From an uncultured Asticcacaulis sp. (GTDB taxonomy: Bacteria; Pseudomonadota; Alphaproteobacteria; Caulobacterales; Caulobacteraceae), in NCBI GenBank assembly GCA_946482045.1, contig CAMLPZ010000112.1, forward strand, positions 1-12,255: DNA of 12,255 nucleotides. The letters are read 5' to 3'. Positions 1 through 6,617 of the stretch are shown piece by piece (position 1 is the first letter of the stretch; each line of letters opens with the position of its first letter). The translations under genes were made by a program, and so were the position numbers. The notes beneath the pieces were generated by a model, which ran no database searches, was not told the origin of the DNA, and was given only the letters and a program-made list of their open reading frames with translations.

Positions 1-887
1 GAGCCGGTCGAGAAGCTGTCCGACAGTTTCACGAAACCGAACTGCGGCGTCGTCCAGATGACGATTTCCTCGGCCAGGCGCGACAGGTGACCGGCGCAGA
101 TCGCGGCGTGGCTAAGCGATTCAAGCGCAAAGTCGCGCGCCGACACGCCATCCAGCGAGTTACCCATGGGCCGATCGAAGCCGAGCGCCTTGGAAGTGGC
201 GAAGCGGTCGATGGGAAACGGCGAGCCGGCCAGGGCGGCCGAGCCCAGCGGATTCTCGTTCATGCGGTTGCGCGCATCAATGAAGCGCGAGCGGTCGCGG
301 CCGAACATTTCGACATAGGCCATCAGGTGGTGGCCGAAGGTCACCGGCTGGGCGGGCTGAAGGTGGGTAAAGCCCGGCATCAGGGCGTCGGCATACTGTT
401 CGGCGCGTTGCAAGAGCGCTGCCTGCAGGTCGCTGAGCTGGCCGACCGTGCGGTCGACGGTTTCGCGCACCCACAGGCGGAAATCGGTCGCCACCTGGTC
501 ATTACGCGACCGCGCCGTGTGCAGGCGGCCTGCCGCCGGTCCGACCAGTTCGCGCAGGCGCGCCTCGACATTCATATGAATGTCTTCATATTCGTGGCGG
601 AAAGGAAACACGCCGGACTGAATTTCCTGCTCGATCGTATCCAGTCCGGTTGCGATTGTTTTGGCATCGTCAAAACTTATGATACCTTGCGCCGCAAGCA
701 TGGCGCAGTGCGCGCGGGAACCGGCTAGGTCCTGGCGCCACAGGCGTTTGTCGACATCGATGGAAACATTGATGGCTTGCATGATTTCATCGGGCCGGGC
801 GCTGAACCGTCCGCCCCACATGTCCTGGCCCTGCGAATTGACGCGCGCGGGAGTCTGGGGGGCCTTCGCGTCGGAATGATCGGTCAT
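1..887 (-). CDS. argH: Argininosuccinate lyase, N-terminal 295 residues (3' end outside window)
   Basis: Argininosuccinate lyase cleaves argininosuccinate to arginine and fumarate, the last step of arginine synthesis, in the cytoplasm as a homotetramer. The visible product begins MTDHSDAK and carries the family opening MWGGRF (residues 23-28), SRNDQ (127-131), the THLQPAQP block with the catalytic-base histidine near residue 175, and [11 protein letters not shown] (211-221). The window edge falls inside the codon after STG, immediately before the fumarase/lyase-superfamily signature loop (normally GSSxMPxKxN), so about 160-170 residues are missing. The ATG at 887-885 is preceded by AAAGGG about six bases upstream, which supports this start. 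That leader lies inside the divergent tlpA coding region, and the two start codons overlap. Nothing looks damaged. Confidence 0.97.
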   Translation of the reverse strand, partial: MTDHSDAKAPQTPARVNSQGQDMWGGRFSARPDEIMQAINVSIDVDKRLWRQDLAGSRAHCAMLAAQGIISFDDAKTIATGLDTIEQEIQSGVFPFRHEYEDIHMNVEARLRELVGPAAGRLHTARSRNDQVATDFRLWVRETVDRTVGQLSDLQAALLQRAEQYADALMPGFTHLQPAQPVTFGHHLMAYVEMFGRDRSRFIDARNRMNENPLGSAALAGSPFPIDRFATSKALGFDRPMGNSLDGVSARDFALESLSHAAICAGHLSRLAEEIVIWTTPQFGFVKLSDSFSTG

Positions 888-1635
888 GGATAACCCTTTG
901 GATAATGACGGTTTGGCGGCTCAACCCGCGCCGAAGCCCGCACCGGTAAGCGCGGCCGACACGCCTATAGCCGAGCCTATCGCCGAACCCAAGGGGCATG
1001 GCGGCGGAAAACCACCGAAAAAGCGCGCCAATACGTGGCTCTATGTCGCCATTGTCGCCGTGGTGCTGGCAGCGGCTGGCGGCGGCGCCTTCTACTTCGC
1101 CACCAACATGAAGCTGCCGGACAAGGTCAAGGTCGGTCCGTCCGAAGAGGCCGCCGGCCCCTTGAAGGGCTATGCCACGGGCTCGATCGCCCATCTGGTG
1201 ACCTATGCCGACCGACGTACCGTCGCCGACGTGCCCTTCGTCGACCGCGACCGCAAGCCGGTGAAACTGTCGGACTTCAAGGGCCAGGTGGTGGTGCTGA
1301 ACGTCTGGGCGACGTGGTGCGCGCCGTGCCGCTTCGAGATGCCGACACTGGCCAACCTGCAACGCGACTACGCCGGCAAGGGCGTGAAGGTCCTGCCGCT
1401 GAGCGTCGACGAGGAGCCGAAGTTCGACGACGTCAAATCCTTCATCGACGTCCAGGAACCGCTGGAAGTCTATGTCGACACCAAGTTCGCTGCTCCGACC
1501 AAGCTGCAGGTCCAGGGCATGCCGGCGACGCTGATCATCGACAAGCAGGGCCGCGCCGTGGCGCGTCTCGACGGCGAGGCGACCTGGGATACGCCCGAGG
1601 TCAAGGCGCTGATCGACAAGCTGCTGGCGGAATAG
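886..1635 (+). CDS. tlpA: TlpA-family membrane-anchored thiol:disulfide oxidoreductase
   Basis: Periplasmic thioredoxin-like protein of 249 residues. TlpA proteins keep periplasmic thiols reduced and in alphaproteobacteria help assemble the copper centre of cytochrome oxidase (known for the family; inferred here). Order: a Pro/Ala-rich probably cytoplasmic tail (1-48), one membrane helix (about 51-72), a linker, then the thioredoxin fold with the active site WCAPC (144-148) in the context [11 protein letters not shown], and the cis-proline loop GMPATLI with Pro213. The start overlaps the argH start codon on the other strand. A weak GGA lies about ten bases upstream, and the next in-frame ATG (residue 75) would remove the anchor. 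The stop is three bases from the stop of the convergent DUF418 gene. The anchor tail is longer than in many TlpA proteins, and its function is unknown. Confidence 0.93.
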   Translation: MDNPLDNDGLAAQPAPKPAPVSAADTPIAEPIAEPKGHGGGKPPKKRANTWLYVAIVAVVLAAAGGGAFYFATNMKLPDKVKVGPSEEAAGPLKGYATGSIAHLVTYADRRTVADVPFVDRDRKPVKLSDFKGQVVVLNVWATWCAPCRFEMPTLANLQRDYAGKGVKVLPLSVDEEPKFDDVKSFIDVQEPLEVYVDTKFAAPTKLQVQGMPATLIIDKQGRAVARLDGEATWDTPEVKALIDKLLAE

Positions 1636-1638
1636 GCC

Positions 1639-2826
1639 TCAGGCCTGCTTTCGGATCGACACCAGCCGCTGCTGGGTCAGGCTGCGCCATAGCCATTCGA
1701 ACGGCCCATAGCGGAAGACGGACATCCATGCGGTTGAGACGATGAGTTGCGCGATCCAGATCGTCACTACGATCGGCATCAGCGCCGCCATGTTCATCTG
1801 GCCGAACCACGGCAGGCTCCAGGCTTCCGACAAAGCTTGCGGCGCTCGCCCGCCGAAAAACAGCGACGTCATGACAAGGGACTGAACCAGATAATTAGTG
1901 AAAGCCATCTTGCCCGCGCATTGCAGCGGATAGAGCAGCAGACGCAGCAGGCCAATTTTTAACATCAGCATCAGCAGGCTGGCATAGCCAAGCGATATGA
2001 AGACGGGCGTCAGGCTGGTGACGAAGTGATAGATGGCGGCAAAGTCGGCAGCGCTATAGCCCGACATCAGGAAACGCAACTGCACCGTTGCCGTCGCTAC
2101 CAGGCAGACCGCCCCGACCATGACCGCCATGCCATAGACCCAGAGGGGCGCTTCGCCTTTCAGAAAGCCGGACTTGAACAGGCCAAGCCCGATCATCATC
2201 AGGCCGAGCGTCACCGGCAGGTAGACGATGATTTCGGCAACGATCAACCCGGTCCATTGCTGGAAATTGCCGGCGATTCCGCCCCAGAAACCCGACCTTA
2301 CCAGAGCCACCAGCTCATCGACACCAGCCCGGGGCGTATCGATTTGCTGGGTCACGAGCGCCGAGACGTATTCGAGCAGGGTCATGCCCGTGATGCTGAC
2401 ACCATATACGACCATACCGGTGATCAGGAGCCGGCGCGCCGGCCACTCGCGCCACTGCATGAAGACAAGCCCCGTCAAGGCATAGAGCAGGAGGATATCA
2501 CCGTGCCAGATTAAGGCGCCATGGATCAGGCCAAAAATCACCAGCCAGATCAGGCGGCGGCGCGGCGCTTTCGGATCGCTTTCGCCGACCAGAAACAGGC
2601 TGGCGCCGAACAGCAGCGAAAACAGGGTGACGAACTTTTCACGCGCGAAGGTTTCGACGAAGAAATAGGCAAGGTCGTCATTCGAGGTCAGCGGTACGGG
2701 CGAAAGGGTGGGATTGCCGTACACCGCCAACGGCTGGGCGAAATCCAGCGCATTGACGATCAGGATGCCGAGAATGCTCAGGCCCCGGATCGTATCCAGG
2801 CTCACCAATCTCCGCGGCCTGTCCAT
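1639..2826 (-). CDS. DUF418 (YeiB-type) multispan membrane protein
   Basis: Integral inner-membrane protein of 395 residues with about ten hydrophobic segments. Hallmarks of the DUF418/YeiB family: an N-terminal LDTIRGLSILGILIVN (10-25), EKFVTLFSLLFG (63-74), IHGALIWHGDIL (101-112), and the C-terminal block GKMAFTNYLVQS (305-316) ending in YGPFEWLWR (373-381). Function is not established; some relatives are described as putative transporters or group-transfer membrane enzymes. The start is well supported by AGGAGG just upstream of the ATG. It is last in the minus-strand series after hbd and the 148-residue membrane protein (18 bases away), so co-transcription is likely. Its stop lies three bases from the convergent tlpA stop, with no recognisable terminator between. 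Confidence 0.92.
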   Translation of the reverse strand: MDRPRRLVSLDTIRGLSILGILIVNALDFAQPLAVYGNPTLSPVPLTSNDDLAYFFVETFAREKFVTLFSLLFGASLFLVGESDPKAPRRRLIWLVIFGLIHGALIWHGDILLLYALTGLVFMQWREWPARRLLITGMVVYGVSITGMTLLEYVSALVTQQIDTPRAGVDELVALVRSGFWGGIAGNFQQWTGLIVAEIIVYLPVTLGLMMIGLGLFKSGFLKGEAPLWVYGMAVMVGAVCLVATATVQLRFLMSGYSAADFAAIYHFVTSLTPVFISLGYASLLMLMLKIGLLRLLLYPLQCAGKMAFTNYLVQSLVMTSLFFGGRAPQALSEAWSLPWFGQMNMAALMPIVVTIWIAQLIVSTAWMSVFRYGPFEWLWRSLTQQRLVSIRKQA

Positions 2827-2844
2827 GCCCCCTCCTCTAACCTT

Positions 2845-3291
2845 CTAAACGACGGTACGCTTCAAAGCCACCGTCTGCAACAGGATCGCCGAAGGTATGG
2901 CCAGGACGATCTGCGCCAGGATCATCAGGCCACCAAAGAGGATAAAGGACGAAAACAGTTCCTGCGTCGCCTGGCCGCCATCCAGAACCGTAAACTTGAT
3001 GAAGGCGACGGCGCTGCCCAGTACGGTGACGAACAGCGCGCACCCCAGCACGAGTAACACTGCGTGAAGGCGCGACGGTGGCGGGTTGATCCACCACATG
3101 GCAATCGCCCCGATCATCCACATCAGCGCCAGGATCATCTGGCCCTGCGCCGCCGAGACCGCCTGGCTGTCACCGAAGACCAGCCGGGCCACGAACCACA
3201 TGAGCCCGTGCAGGACAAGCGCCACGAAGACGGCCGTGATGTTCCACGTCGTCACCGGCTTACGGAATTCCAATGGAGCGCTTTGGGCCAT
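2845..3291 (-). CDS. Unrecognised four-helix membrane protein, coupled to hbd
   Basis: Product of 148 residues, begins MAQSAPLEFRKP. I do not recognise a family. Four hydrophobic stretches at about 17-39, 50-68, 76-100 and 112-140 predict a small polytopic membrane protein; a basic C-terminus (LKRTVV) and an INPPPSR turn (68-74) sit outside the helices. The ATG shares its A with the hbd stop codon (TGATG on the minus strand) and no Shine-Dalgarno is visible, so translation is probably coupled to hbd. A longer reading starting at 3393 exists but would bury 34 residues in hbd and adds nothing membrane-like, so the coupled start is preferred. Eighteen bases separate its stop from the DUF418 start. 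Topology and the link to acyl-CoA metabolism are inference from position only. Confidence 0.85.
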   Translation of the reverse strand: MAQSAPLEFRKPVTTWNITAVFVALVLHGLMWFVARLVFGDSQAVSAAQGQMILALMWMIGAIAMWWINPPPSRLHAVLLVLGCALFVTVLGSAVAFIKFTVLDGGQATQELFSSFILFGGLMILAQIVLAIPSAILLQTVALKRTVV

Positions 3292-4166
3292 CAGCGTGTC
3301 GGAACAGGCTTCTCGCCGCGATAGTCGTAGAAGCCTCGACCGACCTTGCGGCCCAGCCAGCCGGCTTCGACGTATTTCACCAGCAGCGGGCATGGACGGT
3401 ACTTGCTGTCCGACAGGCCTTCATAGAGGACGTTCATGACCGCCAGGACCGTGTCCAGGCCGATAAAGTCTGCCAGTTCCAGCGGCCCCATCGGATGATT
3501 GGTGCCAAGCTTCATGCCGGTGTCGATGGCCTCGACCGTGCCGACGCCTTCGTACAGCGTATAGATGGCCTCGTTGATCATCGGAATCAGGATGCGATTG
3601 ACGATGAAGGCCGGAAAGTCCTCGGAATTGGCTGTGGTCTTGCCCAGGCTGCGGGCAAAAGCAACCGCGGCAGCATAGGTTTCAGGCTCTGTGGCGATGC
3701 CCCGGATGATCTCGACCAGCTTCATGACAGGCACGGGGTTCATGAAATGCAGGCCGATAAACTGGCCGGGCCGGTCAGTGGCCGCCGCCAGGCGCGTGAT
3801 CGAGATGGACGACGTGTTGGACGCCAGCATGGCGCCGGGCTTCAGATGCTCGCATACCGACTTGAAGATGGCGTTCTTGACCTGCTCGTTTTCGGTTGCG
3901 GCCTCGATGACCAGGTCGCAGTCCGACAACTCCTGGACCGAGGCGGCCGGCGTCAGGCGGCTGAGCGCGGCCTTGGCGTCGTCGGCCGAAATCGTCTCTT
4001 TCTCGACCAGGCGGTTGATGCCCTTTTCGATGCGTTCGAAAGCCTTCTTGACGGCGTCCGCCGACTGATCGAACAGGACGACCGCGTAGCCCGACTGAGC
4101 GCAGACCTGGGCAATCCCGGCGCCCATCTGACCGGCGCCGATAATGCCGACTGATTTGATGTCCAT
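3291..4166 (-). CDS. hbd: 3-hydroxybutyryl-CoA / 3-hydroxyacyl-CoA dehydrogenase
   Basis: NAD(P)-dependent dehydrogenase of 291 residues interconverting 3-hydroxyacyl-CoA and 3-ketoacyl-CoA, in beta-oxidation or between acetoacetyl-CoA and 3-hydroxybutyryl-CoA. The Rossmann fold opens with GAGQMG (10-15). By alignment to the human short-chain enzyme the catalytic residues are Ser119, His140 (GLHFMNPVPVMKLVEII), Glu152 and Asn190 (FIVNR). The C-terminal domain is complete (NHPMGPLELADFIGLD, 223-238; GRKVGRGFYDY, 272-282). Length is typical for stand-alone Hbd. The start at 4166 was chosen because AAGGA lies seven bases upstream; a 21-residue upstream extension is unsupported. It follows etfBA after a hairpin-rich 248-base gap, and its stop overlaps the start of the next gene. 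Whether it favours short chains is inferred from family resemblance. Confidence 0.97.
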   Translation of the reverse strand: MDIKSVGIIGAGQMGAGIAQVCAQSGYAVVLFDQSADAVKKAFERIEKGINRLVEKETISADDAKAALSRLTPAASVQELSDCDLVIEAATENEQVKNAIFKSVCEHLKPGAMLASNTSSISITRLAAATDRPGQFIGLHFMNPVPVMKLVEIIRGIATEPETYAAAVAFARSLGKTTANSEDFPAFIVNRILIPMINEAIYTLYEGVGTVEAIDTGMKLGTNHPMGPLELADFIGLDTVLAVMNVLYEGLSDSKYRPCPLLVKYVEAGWLGRKVGRGFYDYRGEKPVPTR

Positions 4167-4200
4167 GGCGGAATCCTTACAAATGAAAGCGCTTTGGTCT

Positions 4201-4229
4201 GGGATAGGACGCATTATTGCGCAATGCAA
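4201..4229 (-). promoter_or_regulatory. Candidate hbd promoter with palindromic operator in the spacer
   Basis: On the minus strand a TTGCAT (4229-4224) stands 17 bases before TATCCC (4206-4201), which would place transcription start about 28 bases before the hbd ATG. The match to a sigma-70 consensus is only moderate. Inside the spacer lies the perfect 10-base palindrome ATTGCGCAAT (4216-4225), with a further GCAAT immediately beside it. This would let hbd be expressed separately from etfBA. The promoter reading is inference; the palindrome is directly visible. Confidence 0.35.
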
Positions 4230-4247
4230 TATGAAATGCAGTAAGTG

Positions 4248-4281
4248 ATTACACCTCCCCGGATTACCGGAGAGGTGTAAT
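4248..4281. repeat. Strong hairpin, 15-base arms, between etfA and hbd
   Basis: Inverted repeat with arms ATTACACCTCCCCGG (4248-4262) and CCGGAGAGGTGTAAT (4267-4281), pairing at 14 of 15 positions around a four-base ATTA loop. There is no T-run on the hbd-proximal side, so it is not a standard intrinsic terminator for etfBA transcripts. On the minus strand TTTTTGC precedes rather than follows the stem. It could be a repeat element, an mRNA-stabilising structure at the etfA 3' end, or a protein-binding site. Confidence 0.75.
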
Positions 4282-4311
4282 GCAAAAAGCTGGCAATTGG
4301 TAGAGCGGCTG

Positions 4312-4356
4312 CTTAGAACAGCATGATTTTCAGCGGAAACATCATACCGTTCTAAG
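4312..4356. repeat. Palindromic repeat module B downstream of etfA
   Basis: Outer arms CTTAGAAC (4312-4319) and GTTCTAAG (4349-4356); a three-base internal loop on each side; inner arms ATGAT (4323-4327) and ATCAT (4341-4345); then TTTC (4328-4331) and GAAA (4336-4339) closing an AGCG loop. The plus strand continues with TTTTTGTTTT, which imitates a terminator, but no plus-strand gene precedes it. From memory it resembles short interspersed palindromes common in alphaproteobacterial intergenic DNA; this was not verified. Confidence 0.75.
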
Positions 4357-4369
4357 TTTTTGTTTTATC

Positions 4370-4413
4370 GCGATATTTAAGGCGAAAACCGCTGACACTT
4401 TTCGCCATATCGC
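4370..4413 (-). repeat. Stem-bulge-stem palindromic repeat, copy 1 (abuts etfA stop)
   Basis: Arms GCGATAT (4370-4376) and ATATCGC (4407-4413), a one-sided TTAA bulge (4377-4380), then GGCGAAAA (4381-4388) and TTTTCGCC (4399-4406) around a ten-base loop CCGCTGACAC. The same plan (outer stem, three- or four-base bulge on the same side, inner stem, ten- or eleven-base loop starting CCG) recurs at 8342-8384 and 8405-8448 in the same orientation. On the minus strand it begins one base after the etfA stop codon and is followed by GCGATAAAACAAA; the other copies have similar tails, GCGACAAAGC and GCGACAAGCAAA. Confidence 0.8.
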
Positions 4414-4414
4414 T

Positions 4415-5347
4415 TTAGCCCAGGGCACCCATCAGCGCCGGAATGGCGGTCTTGTAATCCTCGACCAGGCCATAGTCGGCGATGCTGAAGATCGGTGCTT
4501 CCGGGTCCTTGTTGATGGCCACGATGACCTTGGAATCCTTCATGCCCGCAAGGTGCTGGATGGCGCCGGAAATGCCGACGGCGACATAGAGGCCGGGCGC
4601 CACGACCTTGCCGGTCTGACCGACCTGATAGTCATTCGGCGCATAACCGGCATCGACGGCCGCACGCGACGCGCCGACGGCGGCGCCGAGCTTGTCGGCC
4701 AGGGGCTCGATGATCGCCTTGAACTCTTCGGCGGAGCCGAGCGCCCGGCCGCCGGACACGACGACTTTAGCCGCGCCCAGTTCCGGACGGTCGGAAACAA
4801 CCTTTTCTTCGCCGATGAAGCGCGTCTTATCGGTCGCGGCGGGCGCCGCCACTGTTTCGACGGCCGCCGAACCACCTTCGCCAGCCGCCTTGAAGGCGGT
4901 CGTGCGCACGGTCAGGACCTTTTTCACTTCGCTGGTCTGGACGGTTTCCAGCGCATTGCCGGCATAGATCGGGCGCACGAAGGTGTTGGCGTCGACGACT
5001 TCAATAACGTCCGACAGCAGCGACACATCGAGCAGGGCCGCAACGCGCGGCGCGAAATTCTTGCCAGAGGCCGAAGCCGGGATGGCGACGGTGTCGTAAT
5101 TGCTGGCGAGACCCGCAATCAAAGCCGCCACATCTTCGGCGATCTCGGCCTTCAGGCCGGCCGATTGTGAGAGCAAAACCTTGCGGACGCCATCGATCTT
5201 CGCGGCAGCGTCGGCCACGCCTTGGGCGCCATCGCCGTAGACCAGCACGTCGACATCACCCGACAGCGCCTTGGCCGCCGTCACCGTCTTGTGCGTCGTA
5301 TCGCGCAGGTGGGCGCCATCGTGATCCGCAATAACCAGAACCGCCAT
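4415..5347 (-). CDS. etfA: Electron transfer flavoprotein, alpha subunit
   Basis: FAD-binding subunit (310 residues) of the EtfAB heterodimer, which takes electrons from acyl-CoA dehydrogenases and hands them to ETF:ubiquinone oxidoreductase. The N-terminal domain starts [11 protein letters not shown]. The C-terminal FAD domain has all expected motifs: VVSGGR (196-201), [10 protein letters not shown] (225-234), [11 protein letters not shown] (241-251), [12 protein letters not shown] (258-269) and [11 protein letters not shown] (277-287). Length is normal. The ATG at 5347 lies one base beyond the etfB stop (TGA T ATG), with GGAG inside the etfB end, so the two are translated together. A longer reading from 5395 only overlaps etfB and is rejected. 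A palindromic repeat begins directly after the stop codon. Confidence 0.98.
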   Translation of the reverse strand: MAVLVIADHDGAHLRDTTHKTVTAAKALSGDVDVLVYGDGAQGVADAAAKIDGVRKVLLSQSAGLKAEIAEDVAALIAGLASNYDTVAIPASASGKNFAPRVAALLDVSLLSDVIEVVDANTFVRPIYAGNALETVQTSEVKKVLTVRTTAFKAAGEGGSAAVETVAAPAATDKTRFIGEEKVVSDRPELGAAKVVVSGGRALGSAEEFKAIIEPLADKLGAAVGASRAAVDAGYAPNDYQVGQTGKVVAPGLYVAVGISGAIQHLAGMKDSKVIVAINKDPEAPIFSIADYGLVEDYKTAIPALMGALG

Positions 5348-5348
5348 A

Positions 5349-6095
5349 TCAGAGCACTCCCGCCGACTTGAGGCTGGCGACCAGTTCGGCCGCATCCTTG
5401 ACCTTTACACCCGCGCCGCGCTTGAGCGGCTCCGTGACCTTGACCACTTTCAGACGCGGCGTGACATCGACGCCGTAATCGGCGACGGTCTTCATGTCGA
5501 GCGGCTTCTTCTTGGCCTTCATGATGTTGGGCAGAGAGGCATAGCGCGGCTCGTTGAGGCGCAGGTCCGTCGTGATGACCGCCGGCAGCTTGACGCCGAG
5601 GGTCTGGAGACCGCCGTCGACTTCGCGTGTGACCTGAGCTTCACCACCTTCAACGACGACTTTCGACGCGAAGGTCGCTTGTGGCCAGCCAAGGAGCGTG
5701 GACAGCATCTGGCCCGTGGCGTTGTTGTCGCCATCGATCGCCTGCTTGCCCATAATGACCATATCGGGATTTTCCTGTTCGACCACAGCCTTCAAAAGCT
5801 TGGCAACCGCCAGCGGCTCAACGTCGACATCGGTCTGAATAAGGATGCCGCGGTCCGCGCCAATCGTGAGAGCGGTGATGATCGTATCCTTCGCCTGCGC
5901 CGGCCCGATGGAAACGGCAACGATCTCCGTCGCCACGCCCTTTTCCTTCAGGCGGGTCGCTTCCTCGACGGCGATTTCGTCGAATGGGTTCATCGACATC
6001 TTGACGTTGGACAGGTCGACGCCCGACTGGTCGGCCTTGACGCGGACCTTGACGTTATAGTCCAGAACCCGTTTGACGGGCACGAGTATCTTCAT
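5349..6095 (-). CDS. etfB: Electron transfer flavoprotein, beta subunit
   Basis: AMP-binding partner of EtfA (248 residues), begins [20 protein letters not shown]. Recognisable family blocks: [17 protein letters not shown] (34-50), GADRGILI, the nucleotide-binding and electron-path region [20 protein letters not shown], and [20 protein letters not shown], the conserved recognition-loop segment that contacts acyl-CoA dehydrogenases. The start was chosen because GAGGT lies about seven bases upstream and the family begins at this methionine; the 69-residue upstream extension is untranslated leader. etfB is first of the pair, and a clean palindrome 54-69 bases upstream of the ATG is a candidate operator. 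It is the likely head of the transcript that continues into etfA and perhaps hbd. Confidence 0.98.
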   Translation of the reverse strand: MKILVPVKRVLDYNVKVRVKADQSGVDLSNVKMSMNPFDEIAVEEATRLKEKGVATEIVAVSIGPAQAKDTIITALTIGADRGILIQTDVDVEPLAVAKLLKAVVEQENPDMVIMGKQAIDGDNNATGQMLSTLLGWPQATFASKVVVEGGEAQVTREVDGGLQTLGVKLPAVITTDLRLNEPRYASLPNIMKAKKKPLDMKTVADYGVDVTPRLKVVKVTEPLKRGAGVKVKDAAELVASLKSAGVL

Positions 6096-6113
6096 GACGT
6101 TACCTCTGTTTCC

Positions 6114-6127
6114 AGGCCCTTCGGCCT
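6114..6127 (-). other. Short hairpin in the etfB leader
   Basis: Minus-strand leader of etfB contains AGGCC (6127-6123), a GAAG loop and GGCCT (6118-6114), a compact five-pair GC stem ending about 18 bases before the ATG and just before the GAGGT ribosome binding site. It may modestly affect translation start; no function is shown. Confidence 0.3.
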
Positions 6128-6148
6128 TTCTTGCAGCCTTAACAAAAG

Positions 6149-6164
6149 TTGACGTTCGCGTCAA
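6149..6164. promoter_or_regulatory. Perfect inverted repeat upstream of etfB, candidate operator
   Basis: TTGACG (6149-6154), TTCG, CGTCAA (6159-6164): a six-base perfect inverted repeat in a 16-base site, 54-69 bases before the etfB ATG and about 200 bases before the divergent small gene. On the minus strand TTGACG could also serve as a -35 element, so a bound regulator would meet the promoter. From memory it resembles the 16-base palindromes assigned to LiuR (MerR family), a regulator of branched-chain amino acid and acyl-CoA catabolism in proteobacteria. A TetR-family FadR- or PsrA-like regulator is an alternative. Confidence 0.5.
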
Positions 6165-6327
6165 TATACGCGGTTGGGCCGATAAGTGACGCCGCGGGCA
6201 CGCAATGTCAATCATTCGCTTGTCCATAAAGGAAAAGCTTTTTGTTTCAAGCGTATCCATCTTCGCCAGTTGCGGCGGTTTCCAACATTGCGCCGAGACC
6301 ATTGCCCCGGCGGCGTGTTTGGCGCAT

Positions 6328-6352
6328 AACCGGCGTCACTCCTTCGCCGGTT
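6328..6352 (+). other. Hairpin with short T-stretch directly before the small membrane gene
   Basis: AACCGGCG (6328-6335) and CGCCGGTT (6345-6352) form an eight-pair stem with a nine-base loop (TCACTCCTT), followed by TTGTAAAT. The T-stretch is only four Ts ending in GT. The stem ends 12 bases before the ATG at 6365, and no Shine-Dalgarno is visible in that interval. It may be a weak terminator or attenuator of a leader transcript, a translation-controlling leader, or the end of an unseen upstream transcript. Confidence 0.5.
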
Positions 6353-6364
6353 TTGTAAATCCTA

Positions 6365-6616
6365 ATGAGAAACAGTCTTATCCCATATCTGAAATACGCC
6401 TTCCTGGGCGTATTCCTCGTCGCCTCGACGGGCGTCGCCGCCTATGACTTCATGTACACCAAGCCCAAGAAGAAGTGCGACGCTGAAGCCAAGTGGTGGT
6501 CGGAAAAGGACTGGAAATGCTTTACGCCGGTCAGCATTACCAACTTCACCGGCCGGCCGGTTGACGCGGCCGAAAATGCAAGCCCTGCGACCGCCAAAGC
6601 GGCTGAAAAGAAATAG
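6365..6616 (+). CDS. Small membrane-anchored protein with two cysteines
   Basis: Product of 83 residues, begins MRNSLIPYLKY. One N-terminal membrane helix or uncleaved signal (about 8-27), then a short presumably periplasmic domain with Cys38 and Cys52 around a Trp-rich segment (CDAEAKWWSEKDWKC), the phrase ITNFTGRPVD, and an Ala/Lys-rich low-complexity tail ending AAEKK. The spaced cysteine pair with WW between recalls small uncharacterised alphaproteobacterial proteins, but no function is known to me. An in-frame stop lies nine bases upstream, so ATG 6365 is the only good start, although no ribosome binding site is seen and a hairpin sits just before it. The stop is one base from the convergent adenosyltransferase stop. 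GC-rich third positions and anchor-plus-domain layout favour a real gene. Confidence 0.78.
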   Translation: MRNSLIPYLKYAFLGVFLVASTGVAAYDFMYTKPKKKCDAEAKWWSEKDWKCFTPVSITNFTGRPVDAAENASPATAKAAEKK

Positions 6617-6617
6617 A

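Noticed and set aside
87..728. Long plus-strand open frame opposite argH (likewise many others opposite etfA, hisC and hbd)
   Set aside because: Antisense shadow of a well-conserved gene in GC-rich DNA; the product is Arg/His-rich with no recognisable domain.
3292..3393. 34-residue upstream extension of the 148-residue membrane protein
   Set aside because: It would lie entirely inside hbd, is Arg-rich as out-of-frame GC-rich DNA often is, and the TGATG overlap gives a clean coupled start.
4312..4366. Plus-strand hairpin followed by TTTTTGTTTT, resembling an intrinsic terminator
   Set aside because: No plus-strand gene or promoter precedes it; the surrounding genes run on the minus strand. 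It is better explained as a palindromic repeat module whose flank is T-rich.
6205..6447. 80-codon plus-strand reading frame in the etfB upstream region
   Set aside because: It runs through the hairpin and into the better-supported small membrane gene in another frame, has no family resemblance, and lacks the GC-rich third positions of neighbouring genes.
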